DNA of 6,490 bases from Chlamydiia bacterium (GTDB taxonomy: Bacteria; Chlamydiota; Chlamydiia; Chlamydiales; FEN-1388), in the NCBI GenBank assembly GCA_023269335.1, contig JAHFTM010000099.1:423-6912 (forward strand), read 5' to 3'. Of the stretch, positions 1-5,391 are shown piece by piece. Each line of letters starts with the position of its first letter. Positions within the stretch are counted from its first letter, which is position 1. A program made the position numbers and the translations under genes. The notes under the pieces are model-generated. The model had not been told where the DNA came from. It saw only the letters and a program-made list of their open reading frames with translations, and ran no database searches.

Positions 1-482
1 AATGCGAGATTCTCAAAGATGAAGCGCGAAAAGAGGGCTTTGCCCAAGGCCACGAGGAGTGGGTAGCACATATTGCAAAACTGGAAGCAGAGATTGCCAA
101 GGTGCGTGAAGAGATGATCAAACTTGTCATGCCTATTGCCTTAAAAGCTGCAAAAAAAATTGTAGCCGCAGAGATTACAACTGCACCAGAGGCGATTCTC
201 AACATTGCAAAACAGACGCTGAAATCGGTAACTCAAAACAAAAAGATTGTGCTTTATGTGAATAAAGATGATTTTGAGTTCCTAGATAAACACAAAACTA
301 AGATTAAAGAACTTTTTGAGTCGTTAGACTCTCTTTCCCTTCGCGAAAGAGAAGATGTAGAGCGCGGCGGTCTGATTGTAGAAACAGAAGCTGGTATTAT
401 CAACGCGCAGATAAAAGACCGTTGGAGAAACCTAGAAGCTGCATTTGACTCTCTTGGCGAAAAGTTACGAAAAGGTGGATAA
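1..482 (+). CDS. sctL: Type III secretion stator/ATPase regulator SctL (FliH/YscL family), 5'-truncated
   Basis: The reading frame is open from position 3 to the TAA at 480-482, so the gene begins before the window and the ATG at 102 is internal. The visible 159 residues start with a charged helical stretch containing the FliH/SctL-type EGFxxG element (EGFAQG, visible residues 12-17), then a coiled-coil-like Glu/Lys/Ala segment. The C-terminal globular part follows, with the family pattern of two helices, a beta strand (KKIVLYVNKDDF), a helix and a strand ending ERGGLIVETEAGIINAQ, where the E..GG.I.ET..G.IDA-type ending is typical. In this family SctL binds the SctN ATPase, restrains its activity and links it to the cytoplasmic sorting platform. 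The chlamydial homologue is CdsL. The stop codon abuts the sctR start, and the last codons carry the sctR ribosome binding site. Family assignment is firm; the N-terminal part cannot be judged. Confidence 0.9.
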   Translation, partial: CEILKDEARKEGFAQGHEEWVAHIAKLEAEIAKVREEMIKLVMPIALKAAKKIVAAEITTAPEAILNIAKQTLKSVTQNKKIVLYVNKDDFEFLDKHKTKIKELFESLDSLSLREREDVERGGLIVETEAGIINAQIKDRWRNLEAAFDSLGEKLRKGG

Positions 483-1439
483 ATGGCAAACTGCAAAATA
501 TTTTCAAATCGCTTGCAAAAGTTACTTTTCTTTTTTCTTTTGCCCTTCTGCCTATTTTTTTGCAGCACGGCACTTACTGCTGCAACAGCAATAACACCAG
601 CGCCTCAAAAGACAACTCAGCCTTCTTCAACGGAACAAAAAAAAGCGACAAGCCCTACAGCTGCTACAAAGACAGCCCCCCCTGCTTCTGCCAGAAATGT
701 GACTACCCCGAAAGCTGCTGCCCCTGAAGTTCAACCACCAAATCCCTTTTCAAACCTTGTAGGTCTCGAAAGACCAAGCCTCGTTTCGCAGTCAGTGGCG
801 ATAATTTTCATGTCGCTTCTGCCCTTTATGGTGATGATTTTGTCATCATTTGTAAAAATTGTGGTCGTTCTCTCCCTTTTGAGAAACGCACTTGGCGTGC
901 AGCAAGCACCTCCAAACCAGGTTATCAATGGTGTTGCTCTTCTTTTAAGTATCTACGTTATGTTTCCGACAGGCGTTAAAATGTATGATGCGGCACAAAC
1001 TGTTATGGGGCGCAGGCCTGTCCCAACAGATCTTGTTTCAGGTGAATCAGCAGTCTATTTCCTTGAAGTTGCAGATGCAGCCAAAGAGCCGCTGCGTGAT
1101 TTTTTAAAAAATAACTCACTTGTCAAACATCAGCGCATTTTTTACCGCACTGTCTATCGCCTCCTCCCAGAAAATTATCGCGACACGCTAAAACCCGAAG
1201 ATTTTCTGGTCATTGTGCCTGCGTTTATCACATCGCAGCTCAAATCAGCCTTTGAAATTGGTGTTTTGATCTATATACCCTTTTTTGTCATCGACCTTGT
1301 CGTCTCCAACATCTTGCTTGCTATGGGTATGATGATGCTTTCGCCGGTGACTATCTCCATGCCATTAAAACTATTTTTACTTGTTATGCTCGATGGCTGG
1401 ACTCTTCTTATTCAGGGCCTTGTTGCAACCTTTAGGTGA
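483..1439 (+). CDS. sctR: Type III secretion export-gate protein SctR (FliP/YscR family) with N-terminal extension
   Basis: This 318-residue inner-membrane protein is the main subunit of the SctRST export gate. The core starts near residue 100 and shows the family block FVKIVVVLSLLRNALG (123-138), followed by Q-PPNQVINGVALLLS. It also carries a match to the FliP-family signature, PAFITSQLKSAFEIGV (246-261), and two more C-terminal membrane segments with the MMMLSP..ISMPLKL ending. Ahead of the core, residues 14-31 form a hydrophobic, signal-peptide-like stretch after basic residues, and about 37-90 are a Pro/Thr/Ala/Lys-rich, probably disordered linker. Many SctR proteins are about 215-220 residues; chlamydial CdsR is longer, so the extension fits that phylum. 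The ATG directly follows the sctL stop, and AGGTGG at 473-478 inside sctL serves as the ribosome binding site, implying translational coupling. sctS begins 5 bases after the TGA. Confidence 0.95.
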   Translation: MANCKIFSNRLQKLLFFFLLPFCLFFCSTALTAATAITPAPQKTTQPSSTEQKKATSPTAATKTAPPASARNVTTPKAAAPEVQPPNPFSNLVGLERPSLVSQSVAIIFMSLLPFMVMILSSFVKIVVVLSLLRNALGVQQAPPNQVINGVALLLSIYVMFPTGVKMYDAAQTVMGRRPVPTDLVSGESAVYFLEVADAAKEPLRDFLKNNSLVKHQRIFYRTVYRLLPENYRDTLKPEDFLVIVPAFITSQLKSAFEIGVLIYIPFFVIDLVVSNILLAMGMMMLSPVTISMPLKLFLLVMLDGWTLLIQGLVATFR

Positions 1440-1444
1440 TGTAG

Positions 1445-1726
1445 ATGTTTCAGACACAAATTGTTCAATATGCCTATCAAGGATTACTTTTAATCCTAAT
1501 TTTATCAGCTCCCCCCGTTTTGATTAGCATGTTGCTTGGAACTATTGTGGCAATTTTTCAAGCGGCAACGCAGATCCAAGAGCAGACCATTTCCTTCGTG
1601 GTAAAGCTTGTTGCCGTTACTCTTACTTTGATGTTTATGGGTGGCTGGCTAGGCGCACAAATCTTAAGCTTTTCTGCAAATATTTTTACTAACTTTGCCG
1701 TCTGGAGTTTGTCTAGTGGGGGCTAA
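1445..1726 (+). CDS. sctS: Type III secretion export-gate protein SctS (FliQ/YscS family)
   Basis: At 93 residues this has the usual length of the FliQ/SctS family. It has two hydrophobic helices, about residues 12-39 and 50-75, joined by the conserved polar turn AATQIQEQT (40-48). The family-typical LSAPPVLISMLLGTIVAIFQ stretch (20-39) contains the small-Pro-Pro kink. In assembled gates SctS subunits wrap round the SctR ring as helical hairpins and help form the inner-membrane part of the export channel. AGGTGA at 1434-1439, which overlaps the sctR stop codon, lies 5 bases ahead of the ATG and makes a good ribosome binding site, so sctR and sctS should be co-translated. In many T3SS loci sctT follows directly; here it is about 1.2 kb further on, beyond a kinase-like gene. 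Confidence 0.95.
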   Translation: MFQTQIVQYAYQGLLLILILSAPPVLISMLLGTIVAIFQAATQIQEQTISFVVKLVAVTLTLMFMGGWLGAQILSFSANIFTNFAVWSLSSGG

Positions 1727-1739
1727 GCACCCGTAAAAA

Positions 1740-1779
1740 AATAACTTTTACAATCTCTAACCAATGTTTAAAAGTTATT
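1740..1779. repeat. 11-bp perfect inverted repeat after sctS
   Basis: AATAACTTTTA at 1740-1750 is the exact reverse complement of TAAAAGTTATT at 1769-1779, with an 18-base spacer. The arms contain only one G:C pair each and no T-run follows on the + strand, so this would be a poor intrinsic terminator. Its right arm abuts the candidate -35 box of the next gene, so an operator or mRNA-end structure is equally possible. The repeat itself is seen directly; its role is unknown. Confidence 0.5.
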
Positions 1780-1807
1780 GGCTCTTATCTCTTCATTTAG
1801 CTATACT
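1778..1807 (+). promoter_or_regulatory. Candidate sigma-70-type promoter for the kinase-like gene
   Basis: TTGGCT at 1778-1783 (4 of 6 consensus -35 bases) and TATACT at 1802-1807 (5 of 6 consensus -10 bases) are separated by 18 bases, in the AT-rich gap after sctS. Transcription would start near 1814, shortly ahead of the possible start codons at 1832, 1844 and 1856. AT-rich DNA throws up such matches by chance, so this is tentative. Confidence 0.35.
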
Positions 1808-1843
1808 TTTGCTTTTTGTTAATTTTCAGATTTGAGTACCTTC

Positions 1844-2836
1844 ATGAGAACTTTTATGAGCAAGCCACTTTTTAAAAACCTTGTAGCCATTGCTGCTTTT
1901 GCAATCGTTGCGATCATTATTATCTCCAAGCTCAACCGTATCGATGGGCAAATGCGTGAAATGACACGTACTGGCAAACGCTTTTCTCCTGCTCATGTAG
2001 TGTGCCAATTTGACTACAACCCTGAATGGGATGTGAACATATCACCAGAACTTGTCACCTATGTAAATGTCATCACTCAACAGCCTTTTCATTGGCTTGC
2101 AAAAGGTTTTCAAGCCTATGCTTTTGAAAGCCAAGATGGTGAATATGTGCTCAAATTTTTTCAGCAGCAGCGCCTACGCGACAAATCGTTTAGGACAAAT
2201 CCATTCGCCTATGTATTTAGTAAAGAGTTCCGTGACAAGCTTGAATTCACCAAAAATCATCGAGAAGAGATTTTTTCCAGCTCAAAGCTTGCCTTTGAGG
2301 AAATTGCAACTGAAAGTGGCATCCTTTTTGTGCACTTGAACAGAACAGAAAATCTATTACGAGGCATTCGCATTTCAGACCAAATGGGCCAAGGACATAA
2401 GATTAAAAGTGATGAGGCAAGTTTCATCCTGCAAAGAAAAGCTACCTATATCCGTCCTACTTTCAGAGAGCTCATGGCAAAAGGTGATGTAGCGCAAGCA
2501 AAAAGACGTCTTGATCAGATTTTTGATTTGCTTCTGACACTCGCACAGAAAAAAATTGTAGATGGTGATATTGCTCTTATCCGCAATAATAACTTAGGTT
2601 TTACTAAAGACCGCGCTATTTACATTGATACAGGCCACTTGACGAAAAAGTCAGACCTAGATGTAAAAAAGCAGATGGACTATGAGTTTAAAAGAAGACT
2701 CAAACCACTTTATGACTGGCTGAGAGTGGACTATCCAGAGCTTGCCGACTACTATGAAGTACGTCGCAGAGCCATTATTGCTTCGCTAAAAACAGATAAT
2801 GAGCACACTGCTGATTTTGCCTCTATCAAAGAATAG
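1844..2836 (+). CDS. Membrane-anchored protein-kinase-like protein encoded inside the T3SS locus
   Basis: I do not recognise a named family, but the layout is that of a kinase fold. Counting from ATG 1844 (330 residues), there is one transmembrane helix (about 13-27), then a basic linker. Next come a loop-like KGFQAYAFES (87-96) leading to YVLKFF with Lys104 in the place of the ATP-binding lysine, and a helix with Glu152/Glu153 as candidate salt-bridge partners. These are followed by VDGDIALIRNNN (239-250), resembling a catalytic loop with Asp242 and a following Asn, and AIYIDTGHL (258-266), resembling the metal-binding DFG with Asp262-Thr-Gly264. The HRD histidine and a classical GxGxxG loop are absent, so activity is uncertain; it could be an atypical kinase or a pseudokinase. 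Start choice is open: TTG 1832, ATG 1844 and ATG 1856 are in frame and none has a strong ribosome binding site. The gene lies between sctS and sctT on the same strand with gaps of about 115 bases on each side, so a role in secretion is plausible from position only. Confidence 0.7.
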   Translation: MRTFMSKPLFKNLVAIAAFAIVAIIIISKLNRIDGQMREMTRTGKRFSPAHVVCQFDYNPEWDVNISPELVTYVNVITQQPFHWLAKGFQAYAFESQDGEYVLKFFQQQRLRDKSFRTNPFAYVFSKEFRDKLEFTKNHREEIFSSSKLAFEEIATESGILFVHLNRTENLLRGIRISDQMGQGHKIKSDEASFILQRKATYIRPTFRELMAKGDVAQAKRRLDQIFDLLLTLAQKKIVDGDIALIRNNNLGFTKDRAIYIDTGHLTKKSDLDVKKQMDYEFKRRLKPLYDWLRVDYPELADYYEVRRRAIIASLKTDNEHTADFASIKE

Positions 2837-2864
2837 TTGCCTGAAACAATAGCTGGCATATATA
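2837..2864 (+). promoter_or_regulatory. Candidate promoter upstream of sctT
   Basis: TTGCCT at 2837-2842 and TATATA at 2859-2864 are spaced by 16 bases, immediately after the stop codon of the kinase-like gene. This would give sctT its own transcript with a leader of about 80 bases. The match is modest and unsupported by any other signal. Confidence 0.3.
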
Positions 2865-2883
2865 CCTATTTGAACTGGAGATT

Positions 2884-2973
2884 GTGCCTGACTTTGGACT
2901 ACTAGCTTTCCTATCCACTGTTGCATTGATATACCCTCTATTGGATACTCATGGATTATGTATCGCTTTTTGA
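2884..2973 (+). other. Possible 29-codon hydrophobic leader ORF overlapping the sctT start
   Basis: A GTG at 2884 opens 29 codons ending at TGA 2971-2973, past the sctT ATG at 2951 and in another frame. GGAG at 2877-2880 lies close ahead of it (3 bases, shorter than ideal). The product would be hydrophobic (VPDFGLLAFLSTVALIYPLL then a short tail). Because sctT itself has only a weak site (GGA at 2943-2945), translation of this leader could deliver ribosomes to sctT. A chance ORF is just as likely. Confidence 0.2.
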
Positions 2974-3808
2974 GAATAGCAAGCTCATCAATGAATCGCC
3001 ATTGACGGTGCTGGCTCTTGCTTTTCTAACAATTGCGAGAATACTGCCTGTAATTAGCATGGCACCTTTCTTTGGGGCGCGTGTACTGCCTCACCCTGTT
3101 AAAATGACTCTTGGAATCTGTTTACTGGCTATGGTGATGCCAAAACTTGTCAATGGAATTTCTGGCCCTATACCGTTCAATTCAACGCTTGCGCTCCTCT
3201 TCATCAAAGAGATTTTCATCGGCACCATTTTAGGCTTTTTTATCAGTTTACCATTTTTGATTGTCTCTTCGTCAGGCTTACTCATTGACCACCAGCGCGG
3301 TGCAGCAAGCTTGATGACCAACGACCCCACCATTCAAAACCAATCGTCACCGATTGGCACACTGTTTAACTTAGTTTTGATTGTCCTTTTTTACATGTCT
3401 GAAGGACCTTTTTATGTCATTGATACACTACTCAGCTCGTATGACCTTGTGCCGCCAGACAAATTTTTAAATCCGCTTTTCTTCAGCCCTGAAAATCCTG
3501 TGCATTTGCGATTGACGAATGTGCTGCAAAATTTTGTCGAGCTCATGCTGCAATTGGCCATGCCAGGGCTACTTGTCATTTTAATGACTGATACTTTCTT
3601 GGGCATTATCAATCGCTTGGCCCCACAAGTGCAGATCACTTTCTTGGGGATGGGTCTTAAATCGTGGCTTGCCATCTTTATTGTGTGTATTGGCTGGTCC
3701 CCGCTTGTTGCCCAGATGAGTAAAGAAATTATCGTCTGGTTACAACAGTTCATGCAGCTCGTGCAAGAGCTCGGTGCCTGGCAGCATATGCCTATTCCTG
3801 GGACCTAA
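2951..3808 (+). CDS. sctT: Type III secretion export-gate protein SctT (FliR/YscT family)
   Basis: This 285-residue multi-pass membrane protein has the usual length of the family. SctT is the single FliR-like subunit that completes the SctRST export gate. Visible landmarks are an early membrane segment with ARILPVISMAPFFGARVLP (29-47), the conserved LIDHQRGAA after a membrane helix (111-119), the QSSPIGTLFN loop (131-140), and the strongly diagnostic PQVQITFLGMGLKSWLAI (225-242) near the C-terminus. Hydrophobic segments occur near 18-40, 52-66, 80-110, 138-160, 193-222 and 236-254. The ATG at 2951 is the only reasonable start: the frame is closed by TGA at 2927 with no other start codon between. 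Its ribosome binding site is weak. In chlamydiae sctU is encoded elsewhere, and none follows here. A separate gene starts 92 bases downstream. Confidence 0.95.
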   Translation: MDYVSLFENSKLINESPLTVLALAFLTIARILPVISMAPFFGARVLPHPVKMTLGICLLAMVMPKLVNGISGPIPFNSTLALLFIKEIFIGTILGFFISLPFLIVSSSGLLIDHQRGAASLMTNDPTIQNQSSPIGTLFNLVLIVLFYMSEGPFYVIDTLLSSYDLVPPDKFLNPLFFSPENPVHLRLTNVLQNFVELMLQLAMPGLLVILMTDTFLGIINRLAPQVQITFLGMGLKSWLAIFIVCIGWSPLVAQMSKEIIVWLQQFMQLVQELGAWQHMPIPGT

Positions 3809-3900
3809 TAAAAACTATCTATTAAAAAAATTAGTATATCTGTTATATATAAATTAAATACGAAATTATATTAAGCATTATAAAAGCCAGGAGGCTAATT
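3809..3900 (+). promoter_or_regulatory. AT-rich promoter/leader region with consensus ribosome binding site
   Basis: This gap is almost entirely A and T and contains several -10-like hexamers, such as TATAAA at 3848-3853 and 3879-3884, without a convincing -35 partner, so I do not name one promoter. At its end AGGAGG (3889-3894) is a full match to the anti-Shine-Dalgarno core, 6 bases ahead of the ATG at 3901. It is by far the best ribosome binding site in the window. It fixes the start of the next gene and suggests that gene is translated strongly and separately from sctT. Confidence 0.5.
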
Positions 3901-5172
3901 ATGTCAGCTGATTCTTCTCAAATAGTAGGGCATGCACAATTTCGAATTCTTGAGGAGCTTGATCCCACCCAGACAGCCGCTAATAAGAAAGGACTTCAAG
4001 TACATCACAACTTAAGCTCTCTTGATCGCATTTTAGCTTGGTCGCAAGGCAAAACGGTAGAGTTCAAAATTGGCAATAAAGAGTACGTTGTTTCTCGCCA
4101 AAGCGTAGAGGATTTCTTGTTACGTGCCGGTTCAATTTCTACGGCGGAGAAAAAGGCAGGGGTGCCTTATGAAGCGCTCGTGCAAAAAATGAAACAGTTT
4201 ATGAGTAAGCATAAAGATGAAATCAATCAAAAAGCGCAGCAATTATTGAATAAACCGGCTGAAACAGATGAAGAAAGGCTACGTATGGACCTGTATTCAT
4301 CACTTAAAGCAAAGAAAATTGAAGCGAGTATCGACTTCAAATTCGCATTGCCGATCAATGTGAAGGAGATGATGAAAAACCTGGAAAAAGAGATCCCATC
4401 GGGAAAGGTGCACATTAGTTTAAGAACTTTGCCAAAAGATTTAGCACTTACAGTTGTCAATCCAGGATCAGGCTTAAGCTCTCTGAGTGATCATACCGCA
4501 ACGGTTGCTCAAGCAGTCTTTGAAACACATGTTCCGACGGTGAGACTTGAAGAGGAGGTTGAAGAGGCACCATCTGCTGCGCCTACTTATTCATGGGATA
4601 TGGACTATAGAAGTGATGTAACACCTAGATGGGGTGGCCTTGATGATGCAGCACATTCAACCCAAGAAGCACAAAAACCTGTGCCTGAACAGGCAAATCA
4701 GCAAAACGGCCGAGAATCACCGATGGTGATACTACCTGTCGATGGGGGAACCGTGGCAGGTATTCGTGCACCATCGCCTCTGCAAATGCCACCTTCACCT
4801 GTAGCTGTACCAAGAGCGAGTGTCTCTGAAGCAGAGCTTCTGGCAATACGCACTGCAAAACCGACTTGGATCTTAAAAAATGGCAATTACGGGAAAAGGG
4901 CTGCACAAAAACCACCTACCACCCTTGAAAGTGATCTTGCCACTGCGTGGACGAAAAATTCACTTGGTAAAGAAAATAGCGCTCTTTACTTTTATGTTGC
5001 TAAAAGATGCGACGCATTACTGAAAAGCAAAAATGAGGCTGCTCTTCAAACCCTTAAAGGCAACTTGGCACGCTTGCCTCAAGATGAAATAAGAGCACTG
5101 CAAGAAATTGCCAAGAATAATGGCTGGGTCACGGCTAGAGCCAAGCAATTCTTTGGACAGCTCGCTCGCTAA
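3901..5172 (+). CDS. Uncharacterised 423-residue protein, candidate T3SS-associated protein
   Basis: I recognise no family. The protein has no signal peptide and no membrane helix. Residues 1-40 are polar with a Ser-rich start (MSADSSQ). About 41-180 look folded and mainly helical, with WSQGKTVEFKIGNKEYVVS (47-65) suggesting a beta hairpin. Residues 215-345 are rich in Pro, Ala, Gln and Glu (for example PSPLQMPPSPVAVPRA, 291-306) and are probably disordered. About 343-423 form a second helical domain with LKGNLARLPQDEIRALQEI (385-403) and a basic end. Two domains joined by a Pro-rich linker, next to T3SS genes, would suit a secreted effector or an apparatus-associated protein, but this rests on location and composition only. 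The start is fixed by AGGAGG 6 bases upstream, and a strong terminator follows 20 bases after the stop, so it appears monocistronic. Confidence 0.85.
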   Translation: MSADSSQIVGHAQFRILEELDPTQTAANKKGLQVHHNLSSLDRILAWSQGKTVEFKIGNKEYVVSRQSVEDFLLRAGSISTAEKKAGVPYEALVQKMKQFMSKHKDEINQKAQQLLNKPAETDEERLRMDLYSSLKAKKIEASIDFKFALPINVKEMMKNLEKEIPSGKVHISLRTLPKDLALTVVNPGSGLSSLSDHTATVAQAVFETHVPTVRLEEEVEEAPSAAPTYSWDMDYRSDVTPRWGGLDDAAHSTQEAQKPVPEQANQQNGRESPMVILPVDGGTVAGIRAPSPLQMPPSPVAVPRASVSEAELLAIRTAKPTWILKNGNYGKRAAQKPPTTLESDLATAWTKNSLGKENSALYFYVAKRCDALLKSKNEAALQTLKGNLARLPQDEIRALQEIAKNNGWVTARAKQFFGQLAR

Positions 5173-5192
5173 AAATAGCCTCGTCTTAAAAA

Positions 5193-5259
5193 GGAGAGAC
5201 TCAGAGAAAATAAAGGGGTCAATGCCTTATAATTTTTCTTTGATTCTCTCTCTTTTTTT
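5193..5259 (+). terminator. Rho-independent terminator after the 423-residue gene
   Basis: A long hairpin pairs 5193-5199 with 5245-5251 (GGAGAGA with TCTCTCT, one wobble). After a C/T mismatch, 5201-5210 pairs with 5234-5243 (one wobble). Small bulges separate these from an inner part in which 5214-5217 pairs with 5225-5228. The loop is 5218-5224, and seven T residues follow at 5253-5259. This is the classic stem plus T-run form and separates the upstream gene from the leucine-rich-repeat gene. Confidence 0.75.
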
Positions 5260-5352
5260 CGTACTATGTAGACCAAATCACACCTATTTATTGTCAGTAA
5301 ATATATCATAATAAAAAAACGCATTTTTGTTTATAAAATTGATTTATATCAG

Positions 5353-5358
5353 TATAAT
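5353..5358 (+). promoter_or_regulatory. Candidate -10 box of the LRR gene promoter
   Basis: TATAAT is a perfect -10 hexamer 33 bases before the start codon in a very AT-rich gap. The nearest -35-like hexamer, TTGTTT at 5327-5332, is 20 bases away, longer than the usual 16-18, so the promoter may be weak or need an activator. Transcription would begin near 5365, within the inverted repeat that follows. Confidence 0.4.
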
Positions 5359-5362
5359 TAAC

Positions 5363-5386
5363 CCTATTATTTTAATTATTAATAGG
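5363..5386. repeat. 7-bp inverted repeat over the LRR gene ribosome binding site
   Basis: CCTATTA at 5363-5369 pairs with TAATAGG at 5380-5386 across a 10-base AT-only loop. The right arm contains the only ribosome-binding-like bases (AGG, 5384-5386) 5 bases ahead of the ATG. It could be an operator just downstream of the TATAAT box or an mRNA hairpin that hides the ribosome binding site. With only two G:C pairs the RNA hairpin would be weak. Confidence 0.35.
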
Positions 5387-5391
5387 TTTTT

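Noticed and set aside
102..482. Complete 126-residue gene starting at ATG 102
   Set aside because: The frame is open upstream to the window edge and the residues before Met include the SctL EGFxxG element, so this ATG is internal to sctL.
1716..1740. GC-rich hairpin at the end of sctS (GGGGGC-TAA-GCACCC) as a terminator
   Set aside because: The stem is short with a mismatch and a 3-base loop, and it is followed by an A-run, not a T-run, on the + strand. It overlaps the sctS stop codon.
2067..2339. 90-codon + strand ORF inside the kinase-like gene
   Set aside because: It lies wholly within a longer gene whose protein has coherent motifs, and its translation looks like an out-of-frame shadow with no ribosome binding site.
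3901..5172. Calling the 423-residue protein a T3SS chaperone, needle-length regulator or gatekeeper
   Set aside because: No recognisable motif of those families is visible. The Pro-rich linker and position alone are not enough to assign one of these roles.
5108..5311. 67-codon + strand ORF running past the end of the 423-residue gene
   Set aside because: It spans the strong terminator hairpin and T-run at 5193-5259 and overlaps the end of a better-supported gene, so translation is unlikely.
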